A stretch of 64,000 nt of DNA, taken from positions 18,355,242-18,419,241 of the forward strand of contig OZ023264.1 in assembly GCA_964006375.1 (NCBI GenBank), in the 5' to 3' direction. The notes beneath the pieces are model-generated. The model did not search any database and was not told where the DNA came from. It was given only the letters and a program-made list of their open reading frames with translations. A program made the translations under genes and the position numbers. This stretch comes from Tillus elongatus (lineage: Eukaryota > Arthropoda > Insecta > Coleoptera > Cleridae). Positions within the stretch are counted from its first letter, which is position 1. Each line of letters begins with the position of its first letter. Positions 1-12,819 of the stretch are shown piece by piece.

Positions 1-3000
1 GGAATCAAGTGTAAGTCCGCATGCTTTAACTGCATCTACAGACTTATATCAGGAAAGGTATGAATCTGGTTCAACAAAGACTAGACTAACTCAAGCAGAA
101 CATGAAAGAACTAAGATAATGGCAAAAACACACACCCAAAGCACTGCTTTCGAAAAACTTAGTTCTAGTATTCCAGTTATTATTGCGTCTGCAAAATCTT
201 CTGGAAACGAGTATGAAACTAATGCTAGAGGAACTTCATCAAGAACAAGCGAAGAAATAATGAAGATACGTCCGGACAACACTATCTCAGATAGATTTAG
301 TTCTAATAGACCAGCTGCAACTACCCTTTCAAAATCTTATGAAGGGGCGGGTTCAAAGCATTACCAATCGACAACACCCAAGTTATTAGAAAGCACATAC
401 AAAGTTACGGAAGCCAAACAGAAAACAATAAATACTGAAAAATCTATTTCAGAAGAAGAGAATGTACATGATCCCGACAATACAAGTGAGGCAGCAGAAA
501 TCACTAGTTACCTAGAACATAAAACAACGATGATTTCCACTCATCAACTTCAAGATGCTTCTGAAAAAGCTTTTGGTGCAACTAATAAAATAACTGAAGA
601 ACATACAACAAAAAAAGACAACCGGAAACAAGAAGAAACAACGTCTGATATAAGACCAGTTACAGAAGTAGAGAATCAAGTCGTGAATGAGACAACAGAA
701 ACTTCAGAAACATCTGAAAAACCGGAAAAAGCACATTTGACAACACACGAGAGAACTGAGCACAATTTTGTTTCCCTGAGTCAGCTTCATACTGTCACTT
801 CCGCAAAACATTCAACTATTTCCCCAGGGCGTCAAACAAATTTAGATACTGACCAGGAAACTGCAACCGACTATGAAACCACATCAAAATCCCCAAAGGA
901 TGATGAAGTAGCAGCGCCAAGTGAAGAATCTGGACATAACAGTTCTGCGCACTCACTTGACGAAAAAAGTTCAAGTAAATTTGCTCAAGAAACTGAAAGT
1001 ACAGAAATTTTTTATGAAAAAGGTAGCTCAAAGAATCAAAGCTTAAAAACTACACTTGCCTTGGGAACAGATAATTCAATTCAGACGGGGTCAACTAATG
1101 AAGAAAACATTTCTTCAGATAAAGAGAACCCTCAAATTTTACATGATTCTACCTACAGTCAAGTCGAAACCGCTTCTGTCGAAGAAGAACGCATTTTACA
1201 CAAGACTACTGATATCACAGGCCAAGCGGATAAGTCAACAGAAAAAGAAAATGAAGATAAACAAAAAGAAACTGGTAATATAAACAGGTCTACTAATATG
1301 GAAAACGAAGAAGCTGAAAAGACAGAAATAAATCAGACAACTCACACAGCAGAAAGTTTGGAAGAATTTAAAGAATTTGACAGCGAAAGTCAAGCTTACT
1401 CGACAACTATTCGTAGAAATGAGCCGACTTTATTGTATCTTAGTAGAATTTCTATTGCCACTCCTAGAAAGCATACAACTATCCCACCAGAACAAGCAAA
1501 TGCTTTAGTTACTAATCATGAAGCAACAACAATCTATAGTGTTCTTAATTCAGAACCTTCGGCAACCAGGGAACTAAAAGTACCAGAGGAAACTAAAGAA
1601 GAGGTTTCAGAAAAGAAACCCAACGGAGAAGAGATGCTTGGATTTACTCAAGAAACGGAAAACACTGAAAATAACACTGAAGAAAGTGGCGAAGAAAGTT
1701 ACACGGAAATTACAGTAAATTCAGAAGTACAGAACACGGCACCACAGAAAACAACCGAGGAGAAAGGAACTGTTTCACCAACTGAGGATCTTAACCACAG
1801 TTCATATAATTTTGCGGAATCGAAGGTTTCAACTGCTAACGTTCAAAAAGCAGAAACCTCTCATGAATCAACTAAAACCAAAACCAGTGAAAAACTTCTA
1901 ACTACTTTAAGTGAAAATGATGAATTGAAGAAAGTATATTCAAGTTCACTGGTGACGTCAAATGAAAAAAATACAAAAGCAACAGGTCAAGTGCCAGTTG
2001 AAGAAGAGGAATCGGAGCAGTATCTCACAAATGAAATAGGAATGACTCAGCAACAAGAAAAAGAAGAAGCTATGTTATCTACGACTAGTGAACAAATAGC
2101 ATCCACCCAGAAAACAGAAGAAGCTAAATTTACAAATCTAGAAGAAGAAACAGCAATGTTAAACAAAAAGCTAACAACCGCGGAAAGTAAAACCGAAGGG
2201 ATTACCAAAGAAACTGGTTCTTCTTGGGAACCTACTTCAAATAAAAATGGTCATAAAACTTCTCAAGCCAAACAAGAAAAACCAACAGCTACTGAAGAAA
2301 CATATAAAGAGAGAGAATCTGAGCAGTCGGTTACTAATAAAATAAAAACGACTCTACAACTAAAAGAAGAGCAAGCTATGTCAGCTCCATATAGTGAACA
2401 AACATCAACCGTCTTGGCAAATGAAAAAGACAACACAGCTTCTAAGATCACAGGGTTAGAAGAGATAACAAGCGAAGAAAATAAAATAGGATTTTCTCAG
2501 GAAGCCACTTTAAAAGAGAAAGGTAATGAAATCTATGCCTTTACTTCTGAAACCGAGACAGGAAAATCAGTCACTGATGAAGAAATAGATCAAGAGGAAG
2601 AATCAGAGCAGGCTCCTGCAAATGAAATAAAGACAACTCAAGAGCTAGAAGAAAAGTCAGCTATGTCATCTACATATAGTGAACAAATATTACTTACACA
2701 GGAAAAGGAAGAAGTTAACACAGCTTCGAAAATATCAGAGCCAGAAGAAAAAACTACTCTGTTACACAAACAGTTAGAAAGTGAAACGGAGATGAGCGAA
2801 GAAATCAAGTCTTCTCAGGAACCTACTTCAAATAAAAATAGTTTTGAAGCATATTTCTCTACTTCTCAGGTTGAATCAGAAAAACCAACTACAGCTAAAG
2901 TAACATATAAAGAGTACGAATCGGAGCAATCTCCTACAAACAAAATGGAAACAACTCAACAACTAGAAGAAAAAACTATGTCATCTACAAAGAGTGAACA

Positions 3001-6000
3001 AATATCAGCCATGCAGGCAAATGAAGATAATGAGACAGCTTCTAAGGTTACGGAGCTAATAGAAAAAACAACCATGTTACAGAAAAAGTTAACAAGTTCA
3101 GAAAGTGTAACAGAGATCAATAAGGAAATCAAGTCTTCTATGGAACCTACTTCAAATAAAAATAGCCATAAACCATATGCCTCTGCGTTGCAAACTGAGC
3201 CAGAAAAATCATTTTCTGTAACGGACCTGCAAACTCAAATATCCAGGCAGTCAACAGAATACGAAAACCAGAATGTATTACATTTAACTACAGAAAATGA
3301 AGCTGAAGAAATATCGACAGAAGAGATGCCTACAGCATATAGCATTACAAGTCAATCGGGTGTGGTACCCTCTACGGAGAATGCTCACACTCAAAAAGTA
3401 ACTGAACAAGAAACTATATTACCAGTAAATTATAGCAAAGAGACCACAGCACATTCAACAAACAACAAAAACATTCTGACGGTAGAACATACAACGACTG
3501 AATCCGAAAAAGACGATAATAATGTAACAAAAGAAAACAGTGAAACTGAAATAACTGAAATAGAACCTAGTAATACTGATAAAACGCCACTTCTCCATGG
3601 GGAAACTGCTAAAGGAGAACTAAACGTAACGGCTTCAAGTGGTATTAAAAATAATCAACTATTTCTTACAAGTGCTTCTGAAAAGTCCACTGCTCGTCAT
3701 CAAAAATCAACAAACGAAATGAAGGAAAGTACAGGGTACATGTGGACTTCTCAAGAGTCTTCCCAAAATGCAAAAGATGTATCATATGACGCCACATCTA
3801 ACTTGGAAACAAAGACTTTTGAATCAGCTTTTTCGCACACTGAAAACCCTAGGGCTTCAACAAAGGAAAGCAGTCAATTTGCAGTAAATACCAAAACAAG
3901 TGAAGATACTAATACAGTGGACACTAAACCATACGAAAGGGTTTTTTCTACCGAATCAGATGGAAGCGAAGGAAAGGAAATAACACAGCAAGTGTCTAAT
4001 TTACACAGCCTTGTAACGGAAACCAAAGTATTGCTTTCTACAACACTTGCTGACTTCCAAGAAGAAACTGTTCCTTCCAAAGCAACTTTGAAAGACGAAC
4101 CAAAAGTATCACCTAAACCAGGCATCGAAGAGGAACCTCTATTCCCAACAGGTGCACTAAAAACTGAGACAACGGAAAATAGTGGTACAAATAAAGTGGG
4201 TGAAAACCAAAAAGACCAACTATTTACAACTATGGAACCTCTGGCAAGTGCTAACCAAAACTATAAAGACATATCTTTAAGCAAAGCCAATGGCCATACT
4301 GGAGAAAACGAGGCATTTTCAAGTACCCTAAATGTTGGAACTGAAGGTACGAAAGGCACTATATTAACCAGTAATATAGCTGAAATAGGACACACAATTT
4401 TAACTACATTTAGACCAAAAACAGACATAAACGGTTTTACTTCTACAAAGTCTTCTATTAAAGAATATCAAACAACTTTAGCAACTTATAATTTAAAACA
4501 TCTCACTGAGTCTTTATCAACTACCCATGAAAATCTTATAACAGAAAAATATATTACTACCGATTACATTCCAGGTAAAGGAGCTAACAAAACAAATGAA
4601 GAAAGCTTCCAGAGTGTAGTAGCCCATACGCATGTAACTAGTGAGGGAAAATTAAAACCATCCACGAAAAAGAGCACAGATACAAATGAAAACGATGAAC
4701 AAACAACGCTTCAAAATCCAACAGGGCATAAAGAAACCACGTCACATCGAGAAGCAACTGAAGAAAGTGAATTCAAAGCAACATCACAGTCAATGAAAAG
4801 TAGCTTACAGTCAATGAAAAGTAGCTCAAAGTACAAGACGTCAGAAAAAATGTTTTTGCCGCACAAAACTACAATGCAAGCAAATGAAATTTCCAACCCT
4901 GAATCATCTTTTAATCGAAAACAAACCACTAACTCTGCGGTAAATGGCTTGAAACCGGAAACCTCAGAAAAAATTATGACTGTACATACAACTTCATTAG
5001 AAAGTGAAGAACTGGCTTCCACTGGTGCCACCCACCATTTATCAGCGACTGAGAGAAAATTAACCAACAGTGCTGGAACTCTGGCCCCTACAGTGGAATC
5101 AAATGAAGATATTCTTACGGTGTCACATGTAACTGGTGATGAGCACCATTCAAGAACAAAACAACATACTTTTGAAGAAAGGCTTTCAACTAAATACACA
5201 AATGCACCTGAAGGTAGCGCTAAAACTTCAGTTCCTCATAAGCAAACTGTTAAAGAAGAAGCAGAAGTTTTACCCATATCAGGTGTTCACCAAGAACCCT
5301 TGTTTCCTACCGGTGCGATAAAAACTGAAACTACAGAAGAAATGACAGGTACAAACGAAAACAATAAATTTTCGCATCATTCAACTTTTAAAGGTGGAAT
5401 TGTATCTGCGTCTACTACTAAAGATAAAGAATTAACCATGCATAACCAAAGAACCAACACTGAGCCTACACACCATCACACTTTGGGTACTAATCTAGCA
5501 GAAAATGAAAAACAAGAACCTACAGATAAAATGCATACCACATCAATTCATAAAACGGAAGTTAATGAATTGCATTCTTCAGAAACTGTTTATAAGGTGA
5601 AATCAACAGCCACTACACCTATGTATTCTTCAGGAGGAGGAGGACCAATTTCGCATACCGTTGAATCAGAAAATACAGACAAAAGCATCTTAAATAATGT
5701 TTCACCACAAAATGAAAACGAAGAAGAATCCACAGAAAGATTGCTTACAACGCCCATTCAAACAACTGGAATAAATCAGTTTTCTTCTACGAATTCTATT
5801 AATGCAGAAACTCCAGAGGTAACACATCATGAAAACGTTGTGACAGAAGAAAATGCTACTTCCAACCACTTTACCGAAACTGAAGGTCAAAACACAAATG
5901 AAGGAAATACTCAAGTCAACAATGTTGGTAAAACTACTCCAGAAGATTTAAGTCTCCCCAAACACACTGTAACAAGGACACCACCTTCTTTGGAGACTGA

Positions 6001-8369
6001 TGGAAGCATTTTGTCCCATACAGACTCCCTAAAAACAGAAGTAACAAGAAAGGTCACAGACTCGAATGAAAACGACGAATTTGTTACATCAAATGAAAAT
6101 AAGGAAACTGGAAACCAAAATTCTAAACAAATGCCTTCTTCGTTTGGCCACTCTACGGGAATGAGTGGATACCCAACTGAAGAAAATAAAACTCCAGAAG
6201 AAAATAAGCCTACACAAAAGCATATGACCACAGAAAAGGTTACAGAAATGAACCATCAAACCACTGAACATATGACCCATGTAGAAGAAAACAGTGAAAT
6301 AAATTCTGTTTCCCCTCGAGAAACTGTAAAAGCGGAAACAACAGGTTCAGATATAACAGCTGAAGAATCTAGTGAGTATTCAATGGAATCTGAAGATGAG
6401 AATGAAACGGAAGAAGAAATTACTGGTACCGAACTCACCGAAACAACTCTTAAAGGTACTATGGGGTTTTCGACAGAATCTAGTGGCAATATCCTTACAG
6501 AAGCACATATAACTGAAGAAAAAGGTACAGCAGCAGAACAGCTAACAACCGAAGAAGCTGCAAATAAGGCAGAAGAAACTAGTGAAATAAATGTAGGCTC
6601 GTCTAAAGAATCTATGGAGAAAGTAACAAGTTCACCTGTGACGCTTGAAGAATTCAGTGTGCATTCAACCGAAGTATCACAAAAGCAATCTGTAGCACAA
6701 GAAGAAATACTCCAAAGTTCCAATTATAAACAGCATACTACACTAAAAAATATTCTGCATCCTTTAGCGTTTTTTACAGAAAACGGTACCGCAGAAGTGC
6801 ATACTACCGAAACAATTACAGAAAACGGACGTCTTGCAAGTGACAAACAAGCCACTCATGTAAGTGGAACTAGTGAAAAAATGTCGGTTCCACTTAAGCA
6901 CACCCTAAGGGAAGAAACAATGGGTTCACCTGCATCGAGTATAGAAGAAGCGATATTTCCTACAGCAAAAAGCACAGACAATTACGATACTGATAAAGCA
7001 GAAACAAGTAAAGGGGTAAAGTCTGCGGTAGAAAACACAACTGCCCCTCCTGTGTCAGCTGTAGAAGATCAAGAGTACTTTGCGCACACTGAAATTTTGA
7101 AAGTTATATCCAATGGTGAAACTGAGCCTGACAAGAAAACTACTTTGGAAGAAAAACTGGGATCTCAAGCAACTTTGCATTCACAAGGACAGTCTGTTGT
7201 TTCGTTGGAAAAAGTGTCATCTATTTTACCGACTACTTCATTAAATGAAAGATCCTTCAAAACAAGCGAGATTTATAGCAGTTTTGAAACGTCAAATGAA
7301 ATAAAAATCACAACAGAATTAACAAGAAATGAATTTACATTGTCAACGAAACCTGCAACTAAAAGTCTTTTGAGCACAGTGGCAATGACACCGGTCGCAC
7401 CATCTACTACTACAAGCAGCGTTTCAACCAAAAAAGCTGTACATGAAACTGACATCAGTACAGAAGTGGCACAGTCAGACATTATTGAAGTCGAAAAAGA
7501 AATCTTAAATTTATTTACCCTCACAGAACATCTAACCCCACAAGAGATTGTAATCAGTGAATCTACCCCCATCGAAAGTACTTCTAAATCGCATATTTCT
7601 GAAGCGACTTCAGAACACAACAATATGTATATGAAGACCTCACACGCGGATATGTCACAGGCAACTAAACAAACTCCGATTCCAATATACATAGAACTAC
7701 CAGTGTATCCCACAAATACTTCCCAATCAATTGAAGAGTTTGTTAAATACTATGCAAAAATGTTCAACGAATCGAACTACCAATATCCAAGCAATCAGTC
7801 AGATCAGGGCTCTTTTGTTATACTGCTCGAAGGGCTCAATCCTGAAAATCTAAAAAAATTGAACGGTACAAAATGGAGACCGGCTGGAGATAAAGCTGTT
7901 AACCAAGAAGTAATAACTGAAATGCCAAAATTTAAAGTTATATTTGAAACAACAGCTAAAACAACAGAAGCCTCAACCGTATCTTCGACAACTAAAACAG
8001 CAGAAGCATCTCAAGCGACGAATTTAACACCATCTGCAACTACCTTACATGCAAATGTACCAATAAACTTAGCGAATGGTCAATGCAGCGAAGAAGACGT
8101 CCGCAATGGAAATTGCTTCTGTTCAATAGATTCTGTTGTAGACAGTCTGAAAACTGGTTTGCGTAATGGACAACATAACATCAGTTTGTTGCATTGTCCA
8201 AGTTTTGTGAAGATGCAGCCTGAATTAGCAATAAGTAACAGTTCCGTTCCACTGGTTAGAAGAAAGCGAAGTCACCTGTTTCTTAAAACACCAGACTTAA
8301 ACAAGGAGATTTCTGATGAATCGGAAATGGAGAAGTTTCTTGCTGAAGAGGAAGATATACATAGCACAG
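1..8369 (+). CDS. Giant mucin-like exon of a membrane protein, 5' end outside window
   Basis: The frame is open from base 2 with no stop, so the exon starts left of the window and the Met at 119 is probably internal. It encodes more than 2,780 residues dominated by Thr, Ser, Glu and Lys, the composition of an O-glycosylated mucin-type stalk. Near the end the composition changes: an ordered segment at about 7690-7960 (many N-x-S/T sites), then a Cys-containing segment at about 8080-8205 (four Cys), then RRKR. The exon ends at a GTAAAT donor after one base of a codon (phase 1); reading through the intron would add a stop at 8603-8605. The downstream Ig, Cys-rich and membrane exons place it outside the cell. 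A cuticle-facing or luminal coat role is only inference. Confidence 0.85.
2000..3210 (+). repeat. Four tandem ~300-bp coding repeats in the mucin exon
   Basis: Units begin near 2000, 2310, 2592 and 2912. Each encodes an E-S-E-Q, T-N-x-I/M, T-T-Q-x-L-E-E, S-E-Q order, and three carry E-P-T-S-N-K-N near their end. Divergence is moderate, so the duplications are old but still readable. They show how the mucin region grew by in-frame duplication. Confidence 0.8.
4070..6990 (+). repeat. Second, dispersed coding repeat module in the mucin exon
   Basis: A module with the pattern V-P-x-K-x-T-x-K/R-E-E followed by E-P-L-F-P-T-G-A-x-K-T-E-T-T is seen near 4070-4200 and 5230-5345. A degraded third copy near 6890-6990 ends in I-F-P-T-A. 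The spacings of about 1.2 and 1.6 kb suggest higher-order duplication with later indels. Confidence 0.6.
4785..4826 (+). repeat. 21-bp in-frame tandem duplication
   Basis: The sequence encoding Q-S-M-K-S-S followed by a hydrophobic or Ser residue occurs twice back to back. This looks like a recent slippage or duplication event that kept the reading frame. Confidence 0.75.
8258..8269 (+). other. Furin-type cleavage site (RRKR) in the mucin protein
   Basis: Codons for R-R-K-R followed by Ser fit the furin consensus R-x-K/R-R. The site sits between the mucin stalk with its Cys segment and the Ig domain, so cleavage would give a mucin subunit and a membrane-anchored Ig subunit, which could stay associated. 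Cleavage is inferred from the motif alone. Confidence 0.55.
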
Positions 8370-8639
8370 GTAAATATTTAAGTTTCACCTTTTCTGTTTT
8401 ATTTTTGAAAATAAATATATTGCCAAGTTGTATTAAATTTTATAAAAACATCGATCGCTTTATCTGCTTAATCGATCGAGGTACATTGATGCGGACTATC
8501 TCCTGGAAAATTTTCTATTGTAGTTGCCCTATCATGGTGCAATACTTGAACATTAAAAATAGGTGTGGAAATGTTCCGGTCTTAATTTACCCGCTTAGAT
8601 TTTAATTGCAATGTTTACTGAATTTCTTTAGCAGCTTCC

Positions 8640-9200
8640 CGGCGGCCGTTCTGTGGCCCGGAGCCTGCGATAGGCATAAGTAGGAAGACAGTCTCTGTCG
8701 CCTTATATAGATGGACCGCGGAAGCAATGGAGAGGCACTGGGGGTCGGTTGGTGGCTGCAGGCAGGCGAGGGACTTCGTGGAGGGGCCGGACAGAGATAA
8801 AGCTGTCTGGCTACTCGGAAGGAGTCGACCTACGCTTCGCCGCATCGTTGGGGTGCTGACAGGTCACTGCGCCCTTAGAAGACACCTCACATTGATAGGC
8901 GTAGAGAGGGATCCCATTTGCCAGGAATGTGGCGAGGATGAAGAAACGTGCTACCACTACCTGTGTGAATGCGAGTCTTTTGGGAGTCTTCTAATATGAT
9001 TGTTCGGATAGAGGACTCTGCAGAGGAATCAGGTAAGTACCAATTGAAGACCGTCGCGGCCTTCTTTTAGAGGTCGAGGCGGTTTGGTGACGGAACCGAG
9101 GAAGAGTAGAGCATGGTTGCTGGAGTTGGAAAAAAGGGCCCATTGTGGCCTACTTGCTTGGCGTTGGCCTCCCCACCACTGCTACTACTACTAGCAGCTT
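8640..9200 (+). pseudogene. 3' end of a non-LTR retrotransposon (RNase H tail, CCHC knuckle)
   Basis: The frame open at about 8668-8999 encodes a region like the C-terminus of jockey/R1-type ORF2: a W-x-x-x-A-M helix, L-R-R-I-V-G-V-L-T-G-H-C, then the zinc knuckle C-x2-C-x(n)-H-x(4)-C (I-C-Q-E-C ... Y-H-Y-L-C-E-C). It stops early at TGA/TAA near 8997. The 3' remnant continues to about 9200 without an ORF. It is 5' truncated and dead, in the first intron of the host gene. Confidence 0.75.
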
Positions 9201-9808
9201 CTCACCTGTCGGTTTACTATTTGATAACAGTTTTGACCTTGTGATATCAAGTAGACGTTAGAGAATAGAAAATAGTCTAAAGTGGTATTAAGTTTTTCGT
9301 GTTTATGAAAATATACGTGATGCAGATGTCACAGTCATCACTGACAGCATTATAACACTCAACCGATATCGCAGTTTCAGGATTAATTCAAACCCCCCCC
9401 CCCCCCCCCTCCTAATTAGCAACAGAAAAAAATACATTTGTCCTGGCAACAAGGCACCATACATGCCATTGCAAAATTATCAATGGTGACGACATCACCA
9501 ATGACATTACAGCGGTTTACAGGTGATGGCACCATTCACAGGTATAAGAAGGCTTACCAGAGCGATATTGGCGAAATGTGTAGCTCAGGCAACGCAGCGC
9601 GGCAATCATTTAGCATTCCAAATATCACACTATGCTTCCCTACAGCTGCTAACTTTGTTTGTTTTTTTGTTTCTTTAACGTGGATCTATTTCCACTACTA
9701 TGGCCAATCACCGACGCCATGGGGCAGTTTCACCTCACTATCTTGGAAATTTTGCCGAACTCCTGCCTTTCCGTAAGGAGGAGAGAGATCTTTAACGTTC
9801 TCAACATC
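9200..9808. other. Intron sequence with a 17-bp poly-C run
   Basis: No gene is recognised. A run of 17 C lies at 9393-9409. The open frame at 9438-9776 has no family signature and looks fortuitous. Confidence 0.5.
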
Positions 9809-10260
9809 GTGTAAGCAGGATGCTGCCGGTTTAAGTATCTATTGATATTGAGACAAAATTTTCCTACGGATAAATTTTGTCTTCAAGTTGGGGTCAGATG
9901 TAAGCAGGATGCTTACTGGTTTAAGTATTTGGATTTATGATATCTTTACATACATAAATGTTTGTTTGATTCTGACATTTTTTTAATGAAAAATCGCCAC
10001 AAGTAATTTAATTATCGTAAATTTATCTACCATAAAACGCATAAAATATGTAGGCCGCAAACAGGCGGAATTTCAATGTATTTACTATGTGTAATCAGAA
10101 CACCTTACCAAGCGAAAAGCGCGCGGTACAAGGATCAAATTTTAAAAACCGCACCGTGTGCGAGAGGACAAGTTGGTAACCTCTTATCGGGTCACTGAGT
10201 TTGCACATATAAAAGTGCAAACTCGGGATTTAATAAAAAAGTAGAAAAATACGGAGCGAA
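9809..10260 (+). repeat. LTR-like repeat, copy 1
   Basis: A sequence starting TGTAAGCAGGATGC occurs twice here (9809 and 9899). From 9899 to about 10230 it aligns by eye to 59925-60270: both share a TTTATGATAT...CATAAATGTTT block, the AAAARTCGCCA motif, GCATAAAATAT-like blocks and GGTAACCTCT. Two dispersed copies without coding sequence suggest solo LTRs or a MITE. The element class is not settled. Confidence 0.45.
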
Positions 10261-11640
10261 AAGAACAGTGGACGGGCGGCGGCCTCGGGGCATAGGCAGT
10301 TCGCTGCCACGGCTGTGTCATGGTTTCGGTTAAGTAAATTCGAGAGAATAAGTGAGATTTCACAGTGAGAGAATGTAAAAAAAAAACGATTAACGCGGAC
10401 GCGTGTGATGTATCGGCCGATAGAGGGGCTGTTGAGGCAAATTACACAGAGCTAGCGCATAGCTCCAGAATTTGGTGAGTCCATTCCTTTTTTAAGCTAT
10501 TGCTTAGAATTGTCTTGTATTTGAGGGGCTGGCTGTCCCGTTGTACCGATTTAATACTTAAACTTGAATTATATGTATATTTTTGAATCATATGGGCTGT
10601 AAGCTAAATTAGTGTAGGTAATTTTGTGCCGTAGGGCGCTGTATTAGAATAAGAAAGAATGAAATCAGATTAAAATTTCGGGTGTTGTTTTATGATAGAA
10701 ATTTTAATGGATGGGGGAAAGAATTTAGGAGATTTTATTATACGAGGAGGAGAGTCAATCATTAGACTAGGACAAGGATACCGGGGGCAAGAACAATGTA
10801 GTTCTCGCCGGTATCAACTTTATATATAACATTTAATCCACTCTAAGGTTTGGAAAAACCTCTTACACGCTTCTGTTTAAATAACCCTTAGGATATGTAT
10901 TATTATAATTTTGAGGTTTAGTATAATTTTAACCAGGCTTAAAACCTTTTGAATTAAGGAATTTTTATTGAAACATTATTGAAAGTTTCCTTTGGTTTAA
11001 TTTTTATAATACGGGAACCTTTATAGATCAAAGGGGGTATTAAAATCTGTTCAGCTGTGTAAAATATTATCTGTATAAATTTTATTTTTTCATTAAAGTA
11101 ATTTTAAAACTAGATGCTGGGTTTCATTATTAGCTTCGGAAGCCCTAAACTAGAGTGCATTTTAACAGTTTCTTATAGGGTGACTCTGATGTACTAGAGT
11201 CACTGAGTATACACTAAGACTGCATATATAGTAAAATTCTGGGAATTCGACCCAGATGCTCGGTCTTTAGTGTTCCAAATAAATTTTGGCAAGACCTCCC
11301 TTGAAGGTCGTAAAACTTAAATATTAAGTTCAAGGTAACAAGGGGATAGAAAAGGGACACACGTTCTGCCGCTCGAAACGTTGCCGACCCTAAAACATAA
11401 CTAAATCAATAATTACTTAAATTTTGATAATAATAAAAATTAGAATTGAAAAACCTTTGTACAAAAAGAGAAGAAAAAGGCATCGTAAAACCCCCCGTTA
11501 CAATCGCATGGACACGGAACCGACGACTTTACTCCCCCTTCGAAGGGCGGAACATGCAGGAATTCAACTTGCTCAAATACAATGCCAGAACCTCGATTGA
11601 TGTTAATTGTACAGTATGTACTGAAAACGTGAAAGGAGAA
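10260..11640. other. Intron sequence, no gene recognised
   Basis: A/T-rich DNA without credible open frames. A GGTGAGTCC motif at about 10474 and a GACCTCCCTTGAAGG palindrome-like patch near 11294 may be retroelement leader or tail remnants, but nothing supports a specific call. Confidence 0.4.
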
Positions 11641-11712
11641 CTCTGGGATCGAACCCGGTACCCTTCGGTTCAGATGCACACATTCTTACCACTGAACCAC
11701 CGATGGTCTCTG
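11640..11712 (-). repeat. tRNA-derived SINE head (A and B boxes)
   Basis: Read on the minus strand, GGTGGTTCAGTGGTAAGAA is an A box and GGGTTCGATCCC is a B box. They are about 42 bp apart, the spacing in a tRNA. The 5' half resembles tRNA-Gly, but the acceptor stem does not pair, so this is a pol III promoter relic, most likely the head of a SINE, not a working tRNA gene. Confidence 0.55.
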
Positions 11713-11830
11713 TTACCTTTAAGAATAGCTTCAATAAGTATCTGAATGTCTGGCTTCACTTACACTCTACAAATGCGTTAATTATTTCATTGATTGTTGT
11801 TGCCCTTACTTGGTGAAACTGGTCCATATT

Positions 11831-12336
11831 ACATACAGACTTGGAGACTACTTCTCTGGCTTCACAGTTGGTTTTCGGTTTTGTAGGTGAAGGACGTAGC
11901 CAGAGCGTAAGCTAACTGGCGCAAGTGGCCCTTATGAATTCTGGATGTTCTAGGATGTTCTTCAACGTTTCTGTGACTAGTTTCGCTGCTTGACAGCATT
12001 CTCAGACAGATAAAAATTGAATTAGTACGAAATCATGACAACTACAAATAAAGATCTGTTGCTATGTTATGATATGATTTTTTGATCAAAAAATTTATCA
12101 AATTGAAAATAAAAAGAAACACAGATGAGGCTTTCAAAATGTCTACGTGATGTATGTCAATATTTAACATAAAAATAGAACTAGCCTTTAATAACTATGA
12201 TAACAGTTACAACAATAAAATAACTAAACAATAACAGTATAAAAGCAGTCTCTATACAACGAAATTGTTGACATACATCAACTCATTATCTTGTTACAAC
12301 TTTTTTGAAAGAATATTTTCTTTGACTTATTTAATT
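11831..12336 (-). repeat. Left inverted repeat of Penelope-like element
   Basis: About 505 bp that matches, as reverse complement, 12814-13338 with few mismatches and small indels. It contains a palindromic AAATCATATC-type block with TTTTTTGATCAAAAAA and a hammerhead-like motif at 11970-12010. It fits the pseudo-LTRs of Penelope-like elements, which can be in inverted orientation. Confidence 0.8.
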
Positions 12337-12819
12337 GGAAAGATAACTTGTTTTGGAACCATTTCAGAAAACATTTCAAAAATTTTAAATACCTGTACAA
12401 ATACAAAGGTAGCTTTTAAATCATACAACACGACGCGTGATTTACTATTTAACGCGAAAGAAAAATCTTGTTTCCTGACAAAAGCTGGAGTTTATAAATT
12501 AGCTTGTACACATTGTAACGCAATCTACGTAGATCAAACTTCTAGAAATTTTAACACCCGATACAAAGAACATATTTCTGCATTTAGAAATAACCACGCT
12601 GACAAATCTACATTTGCAAAACATATTATTGATACCGAACATAGACCTACAGTAAATAACCGCATACAACCACTACATTTTTATAATGACAAACATAAAC
12701 CAGACTTTTTTGAAGCTTTAGAAGTCAAAAAGCACACACACGACAATAACTACCTTGTTTTAAACGAGCAAACTGGTTTAATGAATTCCCCTTTCCTGAA
12801 TATTCTTCTTCATCATTAA
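12265..12819 (+). CDS. GIY-YIG endonuclease domain of a Penelope-like element
   Basis: The frame encodes A-G-V-Y-K-L-A-C-x-x-C, A-I-Y-V-D-Q-T-S-R and R-Y-K-E-H, followed by F-A-K-H and E-H-R-P: the GIY-YIG nuclease and its zinc-like Cys pair as found at the C-terminus of Penelope retroelements. The Gly usual in Y-I/V-G-Q-T is Asp here. The reverse transcriptase is absent, so this is a 5'-truncated copy. The first ~25 codons and the stop lie in the flanking inverted repeats. The enzyme would nick target DNA, but this copy cannot move by itself. Confidence 0.85.
   Translation: MLTYINSLSCYNFFERIFSLTYLIGKITCFGTISENISKILNTCTNTKVAFKSYNTTRDLLFNAKEKSCFLTKAGVYKLACTHCNAIYVDQTSRNFNTRYKEHISAFRNNHADKSTFAKHIIDTEHRPTVNNRIQPLHFYNDKHKPDFFEALEVKKHTHDNNYLVLNEQTGLMNSPFLNILLHH

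Noticed and set aside
4711..5199. 162-codon minus-strand frame within the mucin exon, and similar ones at 6256-6723 and 7273-7713
   Set aside because: Antisense shadows of a low-complexity coding exon; composition mirrors Thr/Ser/Glu codons.
8370..8605. Extension of the mucin exon to the stop at 8605
   Set aside because: A consensus GTAAAT donor at 8370 and loss of coding character after it indicate intron; exon 2 joins in phase.
11640..11712. Functional tRNA-Gly gene
   Set aside because: A and B boxes are present but acceptor and anticodon stems do not pair; better read as a SINE head.
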